NCBI GenBank assembly: GCA_907163375.1
Contig: CAJQUW010003459.1
Span: 77,001 to 141,000, forward strand
Length of the DNA stretch: 64,000 nt
Direction of reading: 5' to 3'
DNA from: Prostheceraeus crozeri
Lineage: Eukaryota > Platyhelminthes > Polycladida > Euryleptidae
Position numbers and translations under genes: made by a program. Of this stretch, positions 23,801-35,800 are shown one piece after another (position 1 is the stretch's first letter; each line of letters begins with the position of its first letter). The notes under the pieces were generated by a model, which searched no databases, was not told where the DNA came from, and saw only the letters and a list, made by a program, of their open reading frames with translations.

Positions 23801-26800
23801 ATCTTTTTTTATTTTTTTTGCGATGGCCTCCCTTCACCCCTTATAGCCATCCACATCCACCACTGATATTTTATTTTTGAAGATCAGAAATTACAGTTTA
23901 CAATTATATGTACAGTATACACGTATAAACTTTAGATGTATATGTATATAAAACGAAACAGAAGATACGTCTCAGCCAAATCGGCTTCATTCACAGCAAT
24001 TCAACGATAAGAGAGTTTTTTGAAAAAATCACAGTTCAACAAATTCGCTTTGTCCTACACGTAGGATCATTGCTCGGCAATGCGGAGGAACGTTTGACCG
24101 CTTTTTTTATCGACGCCTGGATAATTTTTGATTGTAATTTTTCAACTTTCTCATTTGCTGCATCTTTATCTCTAGATGCTTTGATGGCAACGTTCTCCGC
24201 TTTTTCCAGCAGACGTTGTCCTTGTTTGATCATGTCTAAAGCTCTTTTTTGTCAATAATTCCTGGTGTCACAATACTCCTGGTGTAACGATGTAGGCATG
24301 CATACCGTATTTATCTAATTACTGTATACATAGATAAGGTACACTTCCAAATGTGTGGCGCACCCCTAAAATTTAGGAAAAAGACGCATAAGACATACTA
24401 AGCTAATCAAGAAAAAACGGTAGCAACTATCCTTGTACGAGCGTAGTTTGTAGTAAAGAACTGAAGTTTCGAAAAGCAAGTGTTTTTATCAGAAATCAGA
24501 TCGTCATCAGACATAAATAACTGAATGTCGTTTTAGATAGCAGTCTCTCGGTCGAAGGTATTATCTTAATTTCGGTTCGGAAATCTATTTTTTCTATTTT
24601 TTCAGCCCCGTGTATATAAGACGCGGGAATATTTTTGAGTTTCCGAGTAGAATACACGTCACGTACAGAGTCAGTAGAGTCTAATACACGGTAAAATACG
24701 GTAATTCATACGAACAGTCTTGCTAAACATGAAAGGCGGTGGTACTTCAACGGGCGACAAACTCTTTTGTCTACCACCTGCATTAGTACAAAAAAATGTA
24801 GAAATTTACAAGCAATATGAACGAAAAAAGAGCGAAAAAAGAGTGAAATAAGAGTATTTCCAAATATCCTGTAAAAAAAGAGTGACTCTTTTAAAAAAGA
24901 GTAGTGTGGCAGGCCTGTACTGCAATAATTCTGACAATTTTTCAAAGAATGAAAGAGCGTGCACACCACATTCCACGTTGCATCCGAGATATTCTCTTCT
25001 ACCGTTTCAACTGTTGAGAGTGGACGCCAGCAGAAAATGGAAATCGGGCCTGTACACGACTGCTAGTAAGTAAAAATTTCTTCATTCGGTCTGTAGTGCG
25101 GAAAGCACAACACTTTCTAAAAGAGTTCCTATTTGAAGTCACTCTGCCGATGGCGCAGTGTAAAGCTGCTCAAATTTCTCGTTTTAAAAGGAGCATGATA
25201 TTTTTTACAACTTTTCCAAACAACCGCTTGTATGTTTGACATCGTCTTTCTATATCCTGTCATTCAATGCTCCCTAAAGCAATACAGTTCCTAACGGTTG
25301 ATAGTAATAATGACATCTTTATTTGACTCGGTGAGTGCGTCAATCAAAAAAGCATGAAAATAATAATATAAAAGTGAAATGAACGGCTAAAATTATAAAG
25401 CAAAGTCACATGCTACAAAACTTTAAAAAAAGAATTGCTCGGTCGTTTAGTCTTCACAGGAGGTGGACGGACAGGAAACTGGCTTCGCTTTGGTGAAATT
25501 GCGAGACAGGAAGCACTCAGGTAAAGAATGTGAGGGACTGAGTAATCTTTGCGAACAATTTCCGACATGAGGATTCCGCAACCTCGAGGACGGGTGATTG
25601 GGGAGAGACACGGATGATCTTAAAGGCCCTCATTTCCAACCGAGTCAGCATACTAGAGAGACAAAGGCAATTTACAAATTGCAGGACAGCAATACAAGAG
25701 CACTGGTCGAAACGAATGTGTTGTAAACTTTCACAATTATCGCAGGAGAGCATCTAGATTTACGCATTAGACGGCGAACGAAGAGACGACGAGAACGCTT
25801 TGTCGCTTCATGACCATGTTCTCGACTTGTAAATTCCATCTCATGTTGTTGGGCAAAATAATACCAAGTAGCTTCAAAGAGCTCAACGGTGTACTCTAAT
25901 TTAAGAATCAAACTACTCAGAACATAATATTTCTTCATTATCTGAAATACACGGCTTATTCCTTTTATATCACCGAGACAATTCTTTCGGTATGAGATAA
26001 GAAAACATAATTCAGACTTAACGTCTAAGTGGGTCAATAATTATACATCCACATGAAATTGCAAGTAACTTTGACATAGTAGATTATTTAGTTTAGTATT
26101 TATTCCAATGAAAACAAATTTAGTGATACAACTGAGCGTATGGTATCACGTGCATGATTTCGCCATACTAAAATCAATGATCCAAAAATGTTTAAAGCAA
26201 AAATTACTAAAAAGGTATGGAAAGTCCTACGATCGTGAAAATTAAATGATATAACAGACTGATTAAAGCACACAGAAACAGCAATATAGAATAACTGTAA
26301 AATTTTATTACGAATGCTCCGTAGCCGTTCCTTTAGAGCTGCAATTAGGCTAGAAGTGCAATTAAAACAATTAATTAAACGGTCGTTCATGTTGAAGTTC
26401 CGATCTGATGATATACAGCTTGGATTTAAAACTCCTGGCCTTATATATAAAGAAAAACAATCTACGTGTACTATTTTAAATTACACAGCCTCCTATTTGA
26501 AAAACCCACCAAAATTATTATTTAAAAACCCAAAACCCCTCGGGGGTATTTAAATATGCCAACCCTGCTGAGCACTTAGGGTTGGGAGCCTGATATCGGT
26601 GGACCAGTTTATCACGTGATCCCATTCGCCTTGAAATGAGCCGTCTCTAGAATTACGGATGAAGTGCAGAATTGCTACGTCGTCGGCGTATTTGATCATT
26701 TTACTATTGTCACTAAGGAGGGCTAGGCTATCGAGAACGATGCAAAACAGTAAAGGCCCAATGACACTACCCTGAGAACTCCTGATGTTCTTTGAGTACA

Positions 26801-29800
26801 ACTCGACGAAGATGCTCCTACACGAGTTTTCTGTCTCCTATTGCTCAAAAAGTCAGTAATCCAATTCACTGCTTCGTATGGGAAAGTTTCTTGAAGAAAT
26901 TCTTGAGAGTATTAGGAAGGCTCCTATTTTGAGGCTTTCCCTGGAACCATTTTGACTTGATGCCATTATACAAGCGGTTGCAGATCACCTCAAAAGCCTG
27001 AAACCGTGAATCCATTGCAGCTTCCAATGCTCGAATTAATTTTGAACTTACCTTGTGCTTGTATTTCAGCTTCACAAATTCGGGAAGGGGACAGATAGTT
27101 CCCCGGTTGAGATATAAACCCTCCAGGACCATAAACTTTCGCGTCACTCGTGCACGATTTGGATCACGAGCATCTTCCTTTGCAGCGTCTTGTAGCAGCC
27201 TGTCCAAATGTTCGAAGTCGTTGTGTCGAAAGTAATGAACACGCGAGCGTGAAGCCACGATGCCCTGTGGAATGAAATCACAGTATTCTCAATTCATGCA
27301 AAACTTCAGTCATCTGAGTCCTGGAATATTTTTTTTCTTTTTTACGGATTTTACGTCACTTTTTACCCCTACTGGGGCCTTGGACGGTGCTGACTTAAGT
27401 CAGACTTTGTTTGGAGCGTTGTGGTGCTTTGTAGTCCGGATGCCCTTCCTGCCGACTTCCAATGACACTTTCCGGGTTCGACCTCTGGACCATGAGATCG
27501 CTAGTCCAAGTACGCAACCACTGTGCTACGGACACCAATATAGTGTGAATAATTCTCCATAGCAAGTGTAAGGACTTCAAAGACGCGGGATTAAAGACAC
27601 AACATAAAGCCATGAATTCTTACCATACACGGTGTATAAATGCTAGTCGAATGAAAGCATTTTCATACAACAAAAGTCTAGCGAACATGATTATATTCGC
27701 TTCAATCTCTTCCATCTCGAAACGCTTCCTCTCTGGACTACTTCGTGTGAAGCAAGGTGGCATCTGCTGACTTGATTGAAGGTTCAACCAGGTCTGAACC
27801 CGCTTGAACCATGTGTAAACCTTGGTTTAAACTAGGGCTGTGCGCGGTGCACCGAAACTTTCGGATGTTGATCAAATTGACATCTTACCGCGTAGTTTTA
27901 ATGAAAATCCATTTTACCTACGTTTCACAGCAAATGAAGCTTTAACGTCACTACTACTCCCCTTTTGGAGGATTGGACGGTGCTGGCATAATCAGACTTT
28001 TCTAGAACGTTGTGGTACTTCTAGTCCGGATGCCTTTCCTGCCGACTTCCGTGTACACTCTCGGGACTCGACCTCTGGAGCGAAAGATCGCTAGGCCAAG
28101 CACTTAACCACTGCGCCACGGAGACCACGAATACATATGGACAATTCCACACGTTACGTTATTTCACACGCATTTCCTGAAATTGGAATTTAGTTTTTCA
28201 TCAGAAGTAATGCCATTTCTCATTATATCTGAATGGATTCCAATCAAGCTTACGATCAAAATGAAGGATGCATCATCGGAAAAGTGCAAAATATTGACGA
28301 TTTTACGCGAAAAACATTTTATGACAAAGTTAAGACGTTGCGCGAATGCAACATCAGTTTTTTGACATGCTGCACTAATTTATTTTTCTGCGAATTAAGG
28401 CGACATTTTCAATCTTTCTTTTATGTGGACATGTTCTAGACACACTCTTCTTTAAGTAGTGGTATGAAGTAAGTCTCATCATGCAACTTCCAAACAAACT
28501 AGGAATCATCGCAAGCAGTGGCTTTATGTATTTGGTTGACACTTCGTGACCTGCAGGTGTCCAACGAACAGAATTAAATACTTTGTTTATCTGCTTCGGT
28601 TTGCTAGAAGTGTGATTAATACGAAATTGACGGGACATAGAGGAACCTATTAAGTGGGCAAAAAGGAATTCCTGATACCTTACAGAGATAGGAAAAAAGG
28701 TCGTGCGTTGCTTGCGGATTAATGTGAGTTCCAGCGAAGTGCTTCGATTGCCAAAATTCCTTCAGATTCGAAGAATTCAGATCATTGCGCACAAGTTTTC
28801 TCCATAATATTGGCCCTTCCGATCATTATTAAAGAAAGTAGGATGCATACGAAAATTAGTTCACTTGATGTTTTCACATTCTCTCCTCGGCATTGCTCAC
28901 TGTATAGTGTATGCATTGAATCGAAGCCAGACATCGATGTGTGCGAAGTGATATCACAGCACGCACGTATATCTCACTGGCTCTGGTGCCATCTGCTGGC
29001 AGCTCATTGTTTGCCGTTTCCAATAGCAAGCGATACACGAATCATCCACTCGAGAACGAGCAAGTTGTCTAATTCTGTGATGTGCCATTTCGATATTAGG
29101 GTTACATACAATTCTCCCTTTCTAGGAAACCGAAGCGCGCGCAGATGAATCTAATTCTGTCGTCCAACGAGGTTGGCCCTTATGCTCATCGCATGGTCAT
29201 TCCCAGTTTCTGTTCGCAAAAGTCGAGCAGCTTCATATGATCTAATCCGATAATCGCAACGTGATGAATTCGTTTTGGATACTGGATTTTCGGTGCGTGT
29301 CAGAAAACATTCCTTGCCATGTAGTGTTTCGCAAATGACTATGTAGTCCCACGCAGCGACCGTAAGGAGTAGTCTTCTGTAAATGCATTACATGCAATTG
29401 TTGATGTAGGTCGACTGGCAGCACTGATATCTTGAGCAACCCAAACTGATTGAAGAAAAGTATAAAACTTGGCAAAACTGCACGATAATTAAGTTATCAT
29501 AACTAAATTATAAAATGTTCATCTCTTTAAAACTCCCTTTTCACTTGCAATTCTAAATGACTAGTAATTCCGGTTGCATATTCAATGTTAACATCCTTTA
29601 CAGACATTAATAGCACTTTCAGTAGTTTAGGCTCTAGTCGATGCCCACAAACGGACAGAAGCATAAAAAAATCATGCTGACTATAGGCCCTATGCAGATA
29701 TAAGTAATCATGCTACTTATATATTGATAAAAGTAGTACTCATTTCTTTAATGCTTTTGAACGAACTCTTCCACCGAGCTATACACACAATTTTTCAGGA

Positions 29801-32800
29801 TACTGGAAAACAATTTTCTAAATGATTAGACTGGAGCTGCATTCTTTCGTAAAGTTGAGCACTCCATGTAACTCCTATGCTGAGCTACAATTTCGAACAT
29901 CATTAGGTCACAGCACTTGTCTTGGAATCTTCTTCTCAAAAACGTGTTGAAAATTCCTAGTATGACATAATTTTGAAAAGCGCGGGAGCCATGTTACAAT
30001 AAAATAGCTAAAAGACTTGGTGCCTACTCATCAAGTCACCGTACTCATGTGTACGTAGATGGACAAATGAATGATCAGAAATTTTAGCCAAATCAAAAAA
30101 TTAAAGGATATTGCGAATGTTCCATTAATGGGCGTTTTCTCAATCGATTCGGCACCGGAGTGCCTATGAATCAACCCATCGAACTCTAAAATGTCTACTA
30201 CCAAAACCATACCGTGAGTGTTCGGATGCTGATAAGCGTCCATTTGACAGTGTGACCGCATATCGCTACGACGATAAGATTTTCAAAATGCTCTATTAAA
30301 CATATAAACTCTATTTGTGAACATAAAGCGGATCTGAAAATAGACAATGTGACATGATTCACTTGCCTTGCTTTACACCCAAATTTTGCAAGTTTTTTAG
30401 GTAGGTTGAAGGTCGTGAAACGAAAAATGTCATTTTTCCGTTACGACGTTACACATGTAATTTCAGTCCCACATGTCAACTTTTTAACCAAATAAAAGAA
30501 AGTGAGATTGCTTTCGAAGAGGCACTCGATTTATGACTGGAATGAGTAGCAAGCATCTGCTATATTTGAATAAATCTGAAATTAGTACAAGAGCAAATAA
30601 TAAAAATGGCAACCTTTCTATTTTTCTGGTTTTCATTTTTTATATTTAATCAGTTATTTTGTGACGGATGTCAAATTTCCGTGGTAAATTGAATGTTTTC
30701 TGGAAAATGTAAGTGTCAAGGATGATGCTTGTGCAATCGAAAACAAGCTCCGATGTGCTTCAGAATATTATCCATTTGTTGAAATGGTGACATGCGCGTG
30801 GAGTTGCCTACGTCACTTTTTTTTACATTCTTCTCAATATCAGGAAATGCATCGAATATTTTATGATAAAGAGTTAATTTTCAAAATGTTTCAGTTTCAT
30901 GATGCAGAAATTTAAAGTTTGAAATGAATTGATAAATGTATATGAATTATGTTCTGGTTGGATAAATTATATTTTATCCTAAAATTATTTAGAATTTTGT
31001 ACTTCAAATTCATGGTAAATCAGCTTAAGCCACAAAATCCCAATTTCTGCGACATCTCTATTTTGGAATCTTAGCGGCCAGCGTTCCATCCGAATTACTT
31101 TTAGGCACGCGGCAAAATTGTAGCATCATAGAGAGACTGCTTCAAGCAGAGTAATGTCGAGATGTTGACCTTCTTGCATAGTAACTTGTAGATTGCGGTG
31201 ACATTGTTCTGGAACTTTCTACATTTCTTGATGATTTCAGGCATTGTATTTTATGATTTTGAGAAAAAAATCAACAATGAAGCTCCTACTTTATATGCTT
31301 TGCTACTACATTTTTAGAAGCAATTAAAAATCCGACGTCTCATCCGCCTCTGACTTAGTAGTTTAGTCGTTGTAATTTTTTCCCATTTTTTTTGTTGCAT
31401 ATCATTATTATGTCTCTTCTCATCCAGTCAAAAGAATTCCATTAAACCATCATGGAAACGTACGGGCTAGGTATGATGAGAGTCACTTGCAAGCATTGGA
31501 AAAATAAAATTAAAAGATGCCAATACAAGTCAGCTTTGAGATCTTTAGCACTTTTTGAACTATCCTATCACTTAATAAAATTTGCATGGAATTCTAGATA
31601 ATAGGAGCCACAGAATCAGTTTCGTCTGCGCGCTTCTTCGGCTTCCTAGAATGGAAGAATCGTATCTAGCGTTAATATCGGAATGGCACATCCACAGAAT
31701 TAGATTCATCTGCGCGTGTCTTCGGCTTCCTGGAAATGAAGAATCATATCTAACCTCAATATCGAAATGGCACATCACAGAATTAGACAACTTGCTCCTT
31801 TTCGAATGGATAATTCGTGTATCGCTTGCTATTGGAAATGGCAAACAACAAGCTGTCAGCAGAGGGCACCAGAGCCAGTGAGATATGCGTGTGTGCTGTG
31901 ATATCACTTCGCACACACCAAAACACACATCGCTGTCTAGACTAACATTCGATTCAATGTATACACTATACAGTGAGGAATGTCGAGGAGAGAATGTGAA
32001 AGCATCAAGTGAACTAATTTCCGTATGCATCCTACTTTTTTTAATAATGATCCGAAGGGCCAACATTATGGAGCGAACATGTGAGCAATAATTTGAATTC
32101 TTCGAATCTGAAGGAATTTTGGCAATCGAAGCACTTCGCTGGAACTCACATTAATCCGCAAGCGACGCACGACCTTTTTTCCTATCTCTGTAAGGTATCA
32201 GGAATTCCTTTTTGCCCACTTAATAGGTTCCTCGATGTGTCGTCGATTTCGTATTAATCACACTTCTAGCAAACCGAAGCAGATAAACAAAATACTTAAT
32301 TCTGTGATATGAGCATTCACTATAAAAGATACAGACTTTAACTTCAAGATTTTAAAGTTTTGATTAACTATCACAGGAAAATCTAGAGCGCGAATCAAAT
32401 TCTATTACAGGTTTACTTATATAAATGTTTCAGGTAAACTTATCAGAATTTTTACCGGTTGTCACACCCGGTGTACCGGTGCGAACAAGTGTGGATAGCG
32501 CACAGCCCCAGTTTAAAATAAAGCGACCAATGATGTTCGGTAAACTAATCAAATATTATAGGCTGTATCAAGGTTTTTGAAGGAAAATGTTATGGACCCT
32601 GTAGGGACCCGAAATTTTTCCATCTAAAATTCACAATTAGAGATCTTTTTGAGCACCATCGTTGATGTTAAGCTTTGTCATTTTATGGATGAATTATGAT
32701 CGAATCGAGATTTTCTATGTTGATATTCCCTGAAACCATGTACGCACTTTACAGCATATACCGACATGACATGCTTCTGGCTCAGTATTACCACAGGTGC

Positions 32801-35800
32801 AGCCCAGGATACAGTAAAATTTCATCAATCATTTTATAGTAGTGGCAGCGTCATCGAGAAAGTCGGCATCGTCGAACGCTGCCGCCGAGTGCCACAGCTG
32901 CGATGCATCTTCCTGGACAGAGCCCTCGTCGTCGTCCACCTCGGTTTTCTGCGCCGTTTCATTTTATTCCTCGACCTTCTTACCATATGCCAGTACATCC
33001 TTCACGCCGCGAGGAGTGACCTTGTGCAGTTCCTTTTCGTCAAGCCGCTTTTCCGCGATCGAGTTCGCCTGTTCGTCGCTAAGAGCGCGCGGTCCATTGA
33101 ACGAGATCTGCAGCAGCGCGTTGAGCATGGCAGTGAACAGGCGGTTGCGCATAAAAGATTTAACGTGCTTCAGGGCAGAGAAACCGCACACGATTCCTGT
33201 CCAAGAGACTCGTTTGTGTGATAGAATAGATGCGTGATTGATCGCTCAGTAAGGTATATTCACCTTATTTAATTGACATCATGGCTGCCTTCACTCAGTG
33301 TCAGCTCTCACGTTGCGATCATCGAATTGTCATAAGATATTTATAGTTGGGCAAGAGACATGGAAATATATCAAGAAATGCAGAAAGTCTACGTCACCGA
33401 TGTTCCAATTATCCAGTTCAGACAATTCGCAAGTGGGTTACTGCAGTCTCAGAACAGATATTTCCTCTAAAACTTTTTCTCTAATTATAGGGACCCGATT
33501 CGGGTCCCTAAAACACCGCAAAAAATCCTGGGCCATATGATTACTTAACGAACTTCCTAAAAGCAATAATCAAAGCAAACATTGCTCTTCAAAAAATAAT
33601 ATTTCAGTTGAGGCGGCATAAAGTTGCCAGTAAAGATGATTGATTCTCCTTTTTGAATAGTATTTACAATGACTATATTTACAAAATCAATGCATGCTTG
33701 AAAAGATAACATCACAATATCGGATATAACAGAAACTAGAATGAAAGTATGAAAGTAGCCTACAAATATTTCCGACATTCAATATTTCAATGATGTGAAA
33801 AAAATCAGCTTTCTCTCCCGAGTAATTTAATGCCACAAATAATTACGAATAAAAAATATGTACACAGCCGACGTTTCGGGTCCAGACCCTTTCTCAAGGC
33901 AAGGCAGCAATAAAAATTCAAATATTCAATTATTCAAATAATTCAAATATTGAATTATTCAATATTTCATCTGAATGTGCATATACGAGCACATTCCAGC
34001 GTGTACCTAATTTGTATAATTTAAATTCTATCACTTTGTACACGCAATTCATTCAAGCAGTAGGCTATATTATGGCATAATGATATCCTTTAAAAAATTG
34101 CACAAGGAAATAACTAAGGACTTTGTCATTTGACCCAGAAAGGAGATCATTCTTAAGAATAACATGTTCTAATAAAAGCTCTTTACTCAACATATGATTT
34201 CATCCACATAATTACAGTGCTCTACTATACATCGCAAATATAAACATGAAAATAAGCTAAAAATTCCTCATTATCATCATGAAACGTGGTGGTGACTGCA
34301 GAACTAGCTGGCAACAACTTTTCCATTGTAGGAGTCTCTACTTAAGTGCATCACTTCGGATCCCGCCCAATAAGATTCGCCGTAATAAGATGTTCAGAGG
34401 TTGCTTACTTCTGCATGGAAATCGGAAGACTTCAGTACCTTACAAGGATAGGAAAGTAACCTTCCTTTTTGGTGGGAAATTTTTCAGAAAACCCTTGAAA
34501 TGAGATCAAATGCATTGAAAGACTAAAATCTCCTCGTGGATGATGAGATCGCTTACCTGCCGAATGGCGAATGACACAGCCTCATCCGCGTAGATGATGT
34601 CGTTCCGTTTGGCATACGCCGGAATGGCACTGGCCACCGTTGAGAAACCGTAACTGTACAGAACTGCTTCCTCTCCTTTCATGAACTCCGCAATGTTCTT
34701 CTCCAAACGCAGATGAACGTCCATCGTTCCATAGAAGCCACGTGGCCCGCACGAGCCGACACCGTAGTGACGCAGGGCCGTCACAGCCGCGTTCTCTACA
34801 CCTCCATCTCCCACGAAATTTAGATAATTGTAGGAGGCGACATTCAGACACCGCAAAGGAGCTGAGTCTCCGCTGCTAGGCTCTCCATCTTCAGTGATCT
34901 GCAAAATAGAATGATGCATGCCTGCATTCACAGAAATCGTCGGGACTCTTTAAACCAACATCACTGGAGAGAAAATTGAGGATAAGTAGCTTCATTTTGC
35001 AACGTATCTTGTCTCTAGGCTTGTGCAGTTCAGATAATTCGAATTCAGTTCGGTTCTGCTTTCAATGAAGCAAATGCGGGTATTTTCCAATCGATCTAAA
35101 CTTCTACAATAAAATCCCTTACAGTTCGTAGGCTTGCTGATTTTCCATTATCTTTGCTGTTACACATTAGCACAGGGGTCTCACTCCAAAATTATGGATT
35201 TTTGCCACTTTTTTCCTTTTAAACTGATGATTGTGGAATAATAGGATGGATAAATACAACAAATAATGTTTGCCGCTACATGTCAGATCTTTTTTATTCA
35301 AATTACATTCCTACTATTGTCCTGTTGTAAACTTTCAAGAAGCTAGATTTCAAGTTCCGTACTTCTTCGAATAGTAGTCGAGGCTACTATAAAAAAAGGG
35401 CCATCCGACTCATAGAAAGTTTGTTGAAGATTAGTCATCGTGTGAATGTGACTTTCATCGATATTGAAATCTACTATTTAACTTATCTTTAATTAGTTAA
35501 AGCCTATTTTAATTGATCAACTGAAATTTAGCCGACAATAAAATTGCCAATATAATATTCAAATGAGTTTTTGAAGGATGAGATCCTTAAGTTTAAATTA
35601 AGTTTTAATTTTCCTTAAGTAGCATTTTTGATGCTTATTAGTTTTAAATAAATAAGCTTTGCTGTTATTTAGTGTGTAATTTTTCGTGGGCAGTGCCACA
35701 TCATCAGGAATGTATCTCACGGTATCCAATTGTATGCATTCTCCAGGCTGCGTACTTTTACACCAAAAGTCTTTTTTCATAGAAGCCAGTGTTGAGACGT

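Noticed and set aside
31572-32066. 164-codon minus-strand open frame
   Set aside because: Lies in MITE copy B; related frames appear in the other copies because the DNA is repeated, with no protein motif.
32766-33221. 151-codon plus-strand open frame
   Set aside because: Antisense to the hAT dimerisation fragment, which has the recognisable protein.
33900-33970. Possible CRISPR-like repeats (ATTCAAATATTC)
   Set aside because: Simple AT-rich low-complexity sequence in a eukaryotic context, without unique spacers.
35598-35780. Minus-strand 60-codon frame starting [14 protein letters not shown]
   Set aside because: No family match, splice support or copy; too little evidence for a gene.
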